Source: Lishizhenia tianjinensis
Lineage (GTDB): Bacteria; Bacteroidota; Bacteroidia; Flavobacteriales_D; Crocinitomicaceae
DNA: 64,000 nt
Assembly: GCA_943330745.2 (NCBI GenBank)
Contig: CALQIX020000006.1
Location: forward strand, 62,001-126,000
Direction: 5' to 3'
Shown: piece by piece, positions 59,271 through 64,000 of the stretch
Layout of the letters: each line of letters begins with the position of its first letter
Position numbering within the stretch: position 1 is the first letter of the stretch
Notes under the pieces: generated by a model
Told to the model about the DNA's origin: nothing
Databases searched by the model: none
What the model saw: only the letters and a program-made list of their open reading frames with translations
Program-made: the position numbers and the translations under genes

Positions 59271-62077
59271 CGTTTCGCTTCGCTAGTGAAGGATTCTTTG
59301 CTATAAGCGGAGTCAACTGCTTTGTCTAGTTCGTTGTGTGCTTTTATTAGGTCGGGTGGCATTTTGCCAATATCATATATTTTACCTAAAGGACAATCAA
59401 TAACTTCTTTTCTAACCTCAATAACCTTTTGCGCTTTTTCTTCGATGGATTTTTTTTGTTTATCACCAGGGTTCTCAGGCCAAGGAAAGTTGTTGTATAC
59501 AATTTCGTTGGAATATCTAAAATCACTTTTTAAGCGTCCGCAAACGGATTTAACCCATGCCATGTGCATTGTTGATTGAAGAATTCCAAAGTGAAAAAAA
59601 GTTGCGTTTTCAATGCTTAAACAAGTATCACCAACAATTGAGTCTTTGTCAAAAAAACCCATAGGAATTATCTTTCTATTTTCAGAGGAAACTCTTGGAA
59701 TCAATATATAATTTGATTTTGGTTGTCTAATTTCTCCAAATAAAGATGGAAAAAGAGCTAGTTTTTTCGTTGCTTCTCTAATGCTTTTTTTTCTGAGTTT
59801 TTCAATTTCTTTTACTCTATTTAGTGCAATTGGCATAAAAATCCAATCTTTGGGATTTACATTTTTAAACCAATAACAATATTTTTTTTGTCCATTTAAG
59901 AAATCTTGTGCTCCAATAAATGGTTTTATAAATTCAATTGCTTTAGGTTCTTTTAATCTGATTTCATTAATTTCACTTTCATTTATTAGCAAATTTCCTC
60001 CGTCATTGGGCATACTTCCAAATGAGATTTCAGGAACATTACAAATAGGTGTTCTTCTTTTTTCAATAATAATATCTTTTGCATCCACTAAATACGGATT
60101 TATATTTTTCACTTGTATAGCCATAGGTTCGCCTTTTATATCTTCATATTCAAATAAAACCTTATTTTTTGTATCAAAATTGGCAAACCCAACGATAATA
60201 CAATACACTGCTGCATTTCCTTTTGCTTCATTACTCCATTTGAATGTTTTATGTGCAAAATGAATTTTAATTCCATATTTTGTTAGCATTTGTCCCCAAA
60301 GAATCGCAGTTTGTTCTCCCTGAACAATCGAATTTGTTGACACAAACGCAACCTTTGTTTTAGTATCTTGTATGTATTTTGCAGCTTTTAAATACCAACC
60401 AGTTACATAATCTAAAACTCCACTTCCTTTGCTATTATTGAATTCTCTACTGATTTGATCTCGTTGAAATTGGCTCATTACTTTTGAACCAATAAACGGT
60501 GGATTGCCAATAATAAAATCGTAATGAATTATTTCTTTTGTATAGTGAGGCGGAAAATCTTCAGTGCTTGTTATTTCTTGAGCATCCTTGGTTATAACAT
60601 TTACGGTACCGTATTCTGCAATGGGTTCAGCAACCGTTTTAAAATTTAATTGATCCGCCTTAATAGTTATCTCATCCACTATTTTTAAGGTACCCCAATT
60701 TACTTCTAAGGCATCACCTTGCACAATCTTAGCTGATTTTTTCAATGGTAAACGCGCGAAGTATTGTCCAAATTCATTGCTTATCAGCATGTTCATTTGG
60801 TGGTCTATTAACCACATGGCAACTTCGGCAATACGTGCAGGAAATTCTTCGTATTCGATGCCATACATCATGTCAACATCGAGCCAAATGATATCACTTA
60901 TGTCCAATACTCCTTGCCCTGATTTGTATGTCGCACGTAAAACTTCTAATTCTAACAAACGTAACTCGCGATAGGTAATCACCAAGAAGTTACCACATCC
61001 ACAAGCAGGGTCTAAAAATTTGAGTTGGCTAATCTTTTTATGAAATTCAGGAAGTTTGTTTTTATTGCCTTTGATGCCTTCAAATTCATCATAAAGTTCA
61101 TCTAAAAACAAGGGTTTTATTAATTTTAGTATGTTGCTTTCACTGGTATAATGAGCACCTAAGTTTCTGCGTTCTTTTGGGTTCATAACGCTTTGAAACA
61201 TAGAACCAAAAATTGCCGGTGAAATTTTACTCCAATCGATGTAACAACAATCCAATAAGGCTTGGCGCATTTTGCTGTCAAAACTGGCCATGGGTAAAAT
61301 TTCTTCAAATAATTTACCGTTCACATACGGAAAGTCGTTTAATTGCTCGTCCAGGTTTTTGAAACGTTTGTCATTTGGCGTGTTTAAAACTTGGAAAAGT
61401 TCCTGAATTTTTGATGCTAAATCACTACCGTCCTCTGTTGTTCTTTGTTCTATGTAATCTTGAAATTGTTGCTTATTGAAAATTGTGGTATCCTCCGCAA
61501 AAAGACAAAATAATATCCGAACCAAATAAACTTCCAGCGGATGCCCCTCATAACCAATATCTTCTAGTCGGTCGTGGAGTTTTCCCATTAACTCCGCAGC
61601 TTTAATGTTGGCTGGATCTTGCTCTTTAAATGTTTTCTTTTGGTAGCCTAGTAAATACCCAAAACATTGAACGTTGAGTATTAATTCGTCTATCGTGAAT
61701 TCTATTGTAGTTTGTTCTTCTGTATCGTACAACCTAAAAATATAGAAATCACATACCAAAATGTACTTTGGCAATTCACTTTGTTTCAAACCATGGGTGT
61801 AATCAATCGCTTGTTGAAATGCTTTGTCTAGGTTTTTGCCCCGACTTTTCATTTCAACTAAAATGGTTCCTTTCCACAATAAGTCGATGTATCCATCAGC
61901 ATCAGAGAGTTTTTTTACTCTATGCTCAAACGTTCCAATCTTTTTACGATTAATTCCAAAGACATCAAAAAAAGCATCTAAGAATGGTTTTGCATCCGCT
62001 TCTTCGTTAATAGTTTCTTTCCATTCTTTGGAAAATGCGAATGCTCTGTCTTTTATTTCGTTCCAGCTGAGTGCCAT
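59189..62077 (-). CDS. MmeI-like type IIG restriction-modification enzyme
   Basis: 962 residues with nuclease, methyltransferase and specificity parts in one chain. Nuclease: LSDADGYIDLLWKGTILVEMKSRG, giving D65...E75-x-K77 of the PD-(D/E)xK site. A helical spacer (~155-310) follows, then the N6-adenine methyltransferase with motif I FLDPACGCGNF (354-364) and motif IV NPPFIG (525-530). The target-recognition region is ~620-860, and the C-terminal helices end with FTSEAKRMEFLFDLYEKYT. No stop or missing motif, so it looks active. It cuts and methylates an unknown asymmetric site. No separate R, M or S gene is present; the 77-residue ORF follows. Confidence 0.93.
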   Translation of the reverse strand: MALSWNEIKDRAFAFSKEWKETINEEADAKPFLDAFFDVFGINRKKIGTFEHRVKKLSDADGYIDLLWKGTILVEMKSRGKNLDKAFQQAIDYTHGLKQSELPKYILVCDFYIFRLYDTEEQTTIEFTIDELILNVQCFGYLLGYQKKTFKEQDPANIKAAELMGKLHDRLEDIGYEGHPLEVYLVRILFCLFAEDTTIFNKQQFQDYIEQRTTEDGSDLASKIQELFQVLNTPNDKRFKNLDEQLNDFPYVNGKLFEEILPMASFDSKMRQALLDCCYIDWSKISPAIFGSMFQSVMNPKERRNLGAHYTSESNILKLIKPLFLDELYDEFEGIKGNKNKLPEFHKKISQLKFLDPACGCGNFLVITYRELRLLELEVLRATYKSGQGVLDISDIIWLDVDMMYGIEYEEFPARIAEVAMWLIDHQMNMLISNEFGQYFARLPLKKSAKIVQGDALEVNWGTLKIVDEITIKADQLNFKTVAEPIAEYGTVNVITKDAQEITSTEDFPPHYTKEIIHYDFIIGNPPFIGSKVMSQFQRDQISREFNNSKGSGVLDYVTGWYLKAAKYIQDTKTKVAFVSTNSIVQGEQTAILWGQMLTKYGIKIHFAHKTFKWSNEAKGNAAVYCIIVGFANFDTKNKVLFEYEDIKGEPMAIQVKNINPYLVDAKDIIIEKRRTPICNVPEISFGSMPNDGGNLLINESEINEIRLKEPKAIEFIKPFIGAQDFLNGQKKYCYWFKNVNPKDWIFMPIALNRVKEIEKLRKKSIREATKKLALFPSLFGEIRQPKSNYILIPRVSSENRKIIPMGFFDKDSIVGDTCLSIENATFFHFGILQSTMHMAWVKSVCGRLKSDFRYSNEIVYNNFPWPENPGDKQKKSIEEKAQKVIEVRKEVIDCPLGKIYDIGKMPPDLIKAHNELDKAVDSAYSKESFTSEAKRMEFLFDLYEKYTSNLFTKEKTKKLKK

Positions 62078-62237
62078 TTCAAAGTAAATTTAATTAAGAT
62101 AAAACCATTGAATTATTAAACCACCTCAAATCGGATATAAGAAATATAGAAAACGAAATGTACTATTCAACTATAACACGAATATAGTTAATTTTTGAAA
62201 TGAAAACTAGATTATTTTATTTTACTCAAACTTATTT

Positions 62238-62996
62238 TTACCGCACAAATACCCATTCATTATCAGTAGATTGATTGGCGCTAAATTCATAGTTATCTAT
62301 TGAATAAAGCTTGAGTTCTTCCACATCTTTCAAGTTGTTTTCGATGAGGTATCTACTCATTCTTCCCCGTGCATGTTTGGCGAAAATCATTACGGTTGAA
62401 AATTTTCCGTTTTTAAATTCTTTGAATGTTGGAGTGATGACTTGGTTGGTAATTTTTTTGAAGTCAATTGCTTTACTGTATTCTGCTGAAGCTAGGTTAA
62501 TGATTACTTCGTCGGTGCTAAGTTCTTGGTTTACTTGTTTCGTTAGTTTATCTCTCCAAAAGGCATATAGGTTTTTCTCCTTGGTTGAAACGGGAAAAGA
62601 AGTGCCCATTTCCAACCGATAGGGGAAAATTAAATCGGCTGGTTTTAGAATTCCATACAGTCCGGATAATATTCGTAATCTTTCTTGTGCGATTTTTTTG
62701 TGTTCGTCCGACAATTCAAGATAATTCAGTCCTTTATATGCCTCTCCTATGAAAATGGAGGCCGCGGGTAACCATAATTCATCTTGTTCTACTGACCATT
62801 GCTGAAAACGATCAAAATTGAGTTGAGCCAGGTCCATTGAAATATCCATCAACTGAGCTAATGCTTTAGGCTTCAGTTTTTTAAGTTTTTTCACCAGTTT
62901 TTCTGAATCTTTAATAAATAAAGGATGTTCCGAAAATTGCTCCGGTTTAACTCCCTCTGTTTGGATTGATTTTGCGGGTGAAAGTAAAATTTTCAT
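62238..62996 (-). CDS. yaaA: Peroxide stress protein YaaA
   Basis: 252 residues. Family motifs: KILLSPAKSIQ at the start, LWLPAASIFIGEAYKGLNY, ILSGLYGILKPADLIFPYRLEMG, NLASAEYSKAIDF, and the positively charged FAKHARGRMSRYLIENN. YaaA lowers iron-driven DNA damage during peroxide stress; it is a DNA-binding protein. It is downstream of the RlmL-like gene with a 14-base gap. Confidence 0.95.
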   Translation of the reverse strand: MKILLSPAKSIQTEGVKPEQFSEHPLFIKDSEKLVKKLKKLKPKALAQLMDISMDLAQLNFDRFQQWSVEQDELWLPAASIFIGEAYKGLNYLELSDEHKKIAQERLRILSGLYGILKPADLIFPYRLEMGTSFPVSTKEKNLYAFWRDKLTKQVNQELSTDEVIINLASAEYSKAIDFKKITNQVITPTFKEFKNGKFSTVMIFAKHARGRMSRYLIENNLKDVEELKLYSIDNYEFSANQSTDNEWVFVR

Positions 62997-63010
62997 AGGC
63001 TTTTAATCAT

Positions 63011-64000
63011 CTATTCTTCGGTTTGTTCAACGTGTTTTTTGCTTCCAGCGTAAATTTCAAATTTTCGAAAACTACATTCAAGGTCTCCATTAAACACTTT
63101 TTGGCGCACAGATGTTTTTAATCCAATTGATTTTAATGCGTCCTCATTGGAGGAAATAATCCAACAAACTGAATTGGTCATAGAATGCTTGAGCCAGTTA
63201 CCAATTGCCTCATACAACTCATTAATTCGATCTCCCATACGTTCACCGTAGGGTGGATTGGTGATAATAAATACTGGCTCATCATTAGATTTCACTTCGT
63301 TGAAGTTCATTCCGTTTATTTCCACAACACGAGAAAACGCAAAATTTCTGATGTTTCTGCGTGCTTTTAATATCATTGTATCGTTGATGTCTGAACCTAT
63401 TATTTTGCAAGGTAATTCACGGATTTTGTAATCAACAGCATCGTAAATAGAATCCCATAATTCACTGTCGTAATTCAATAAATTCTTGAATGCATAAAAT
63501 TGGCGTTCGATGTTTGATGGAATTCCACTTGCTAGAAGAGCAGCCTCAGCAACCAAGGTTCCGGATCCGCAGAACGGGTCTAAAAAGGTTGTTTTTCTAT
63601 CCCATCCCGACATTCGAATGAGGCATGCTGCAACTACTTCATTCATAGGAGCCAAGCCTGTTTCCTTCCGGTATTCACGTTGAAATAAGGGAGCACCACT
63701 CGTGTTTATAGAGATTGTTGCTTGATTTTCCTTTACATATAAATCAATCAGTACCTCGGGTCTAGAAATTTCAACATTTGGTCGCTCTTCATATTTTTCG
63801 CGAAATGAATCCGTAATAGCATCTTTAACTAAAAGAAGTGGATATTTTGTATTGCTGAATAGGCTTGAAAAAACGGCACCTTTAACAGCAAATGATTTTT
63901 TAATATCAAACCATTCTGTCCACCGTATTTCTTTCGCTTTTTTGTAAATGTCCTTTTCATCTTTAATCATGAATTTCGATATTTCTATCAAAACGGAAAT
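63011..64000 (-). CDS. THUMP-domain 23S rRNA (guanine-N2) methyltransferase, RlmL N-terminal type (5' end outside)
   Basis: 329 residues are visible and the frame is open to the window edge, so the true start lies beyond 64000. The first ~110 residues are the end of the THUMP domain (FAVKGAVFSSLFSNTKYPLLLVKDAITDSFREKY). Methyltransferase motif I is TTFLDPFCGSGTLVAEAALLASG, and motif IV is FIITNPPYGERMGD. These enzymes methylate G in 23S rRNA (RlmL/YcbY-like); only the single-domain type is seen, since the protein ends here. Yaa A follows. Confidence 0.93.
   Translation of the reverse strand: MSVLIEISKFMIKDEKDIYKKAKEIRWTEWFDIKKSFAVKGAVFSSLFSNTKYPLLLVKDAITDSFREKYEERPNVEISRPEVLIDLYVKENQATISINTSGAPLFQREYRKETGLAPMNEVVAACLIRMSGWDRKTTFLDPFCGSGTLVAEAALLASGIPSNIERQFYAFKNLLNYDSELWDSIYDAVDYKIRELPCKIIGSDINDTMILKARRNIRNFAFSRVVEINGMNFNEVKSNDEPVFIITNPPYGERMGDRINELYEAIGNWLKHSMTNSVCWIISSNEDALKSIGLKTSVRQKVFNGDLECSFRKFEIYAGSKKHVEQTEE

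Noticed and set aside
59189-62077. Solitary methyltransferase of a type I or BREX system
   Set aside because: One chain has the nuclease site D65...E75-x-K77, spacer, methyltransferase and recognition parts, and no HsdR, HsdS or BREX partner genes are beside it.

Overview
The window is AT-rich bacterial chromosome from a member of the Bacteroidota, most probably Flavobacteriales (a Crocinitomicaceae/Fluviicola-like organism is my inference; no rRNA is present to settle it). The support is: several secreted proteins that end in a type IX secretion (T9SS) 'YPNP...' C-terminal sorting domain, a giant SprB-repeat protein, an OmpA/PD40 protein, promoters of the Bacteroidota TTG-N17-23-TAnnTTTG type, and an absence of obvious Shine-Dalgarno sequences. 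Most genes are on the minus strand in tightly overlapping operons. It reads as ordinary chromosome with a few accessory patches, not a prophage or plasmid.

Layout. 1-5.3 kb: the end of an OmpA/PD40 envelope gene, an HxlR regulator divergent from an operon of an Old Yellow Enzyme, a YCII protein, DoxX and a small isomerase-like protein, then NAD(P)HX repair and DinB. 5.4-9 kb: an accessory, repeat-rich patch with a DUF4143 ATPase, a dead phage-antirepressor (BRO-N) gene, a 36-bp perfect palindrome, a T9SS LamG protein and a strongly structured leader or REP-like doublet. 9-12.8 kb: the 1233-residue SprB-repeat T9SS protein. 12.9-20.6 kb: an envelope/general-stress island (BON, AraC, GT4-toroid fusion, GH130, holin-like membrane protein, YtxH, CsbD, SDR). 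20.9-31.7 kb: mixed small genes, tRNA-Lys(TTT), topoisomerase III, PhoD phosphatase, DoxX, a DUF6150 repeat protein and an MFS transporter.

31.8-38.2 kb: an Asp/Asn beta-hydroxylase-like gene converging on a translationally coupled operon of a GT-C/TPR membrane glycosyltransferase and three different sulfotransferases; this is the best candidate for an uncharacterised surface-modification pathway. 38.3-43.1 kb: BI-1, FolE, QueD, MtaB (pterin and tRNA modification) and a GlsB/GlsA-like pair for amino-acid lipids. 43.2-52.4 kb: RadC, UDP-GlcNAc 2-epimerase, DUF7033 deacetylase-like protein, DUF423, MBL hydrolase, cyclophilin, HldD, deoxynucleoside kinase, GH3 family, and two small membrane proteins not normally called. 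52.5-57.6 kb: an ECF sigma factor with a coupled TPR membrane partner, a FecCD-type metal-chelate ABC importer, and a CAP-domain protein.

57.6-64 kb: RecO, a TPMT-like methyltransferase, a single-chain MmeI-like type IIG restriction-modification enzyme with a coupled 77-residue ORF, YaaA and an RlmL-like methyltransferase cut by the window end. Downstream of the restriction enzyme lies a second, orphan copy of the C-terminal end of the same kind of enzyme, joined to the live copy by a 36-bp perfect direct repeat. This looks like the scar of a replacement or duplication of the defence gene. No CRISPR array, rRNA or intact insertion sequence was seen.
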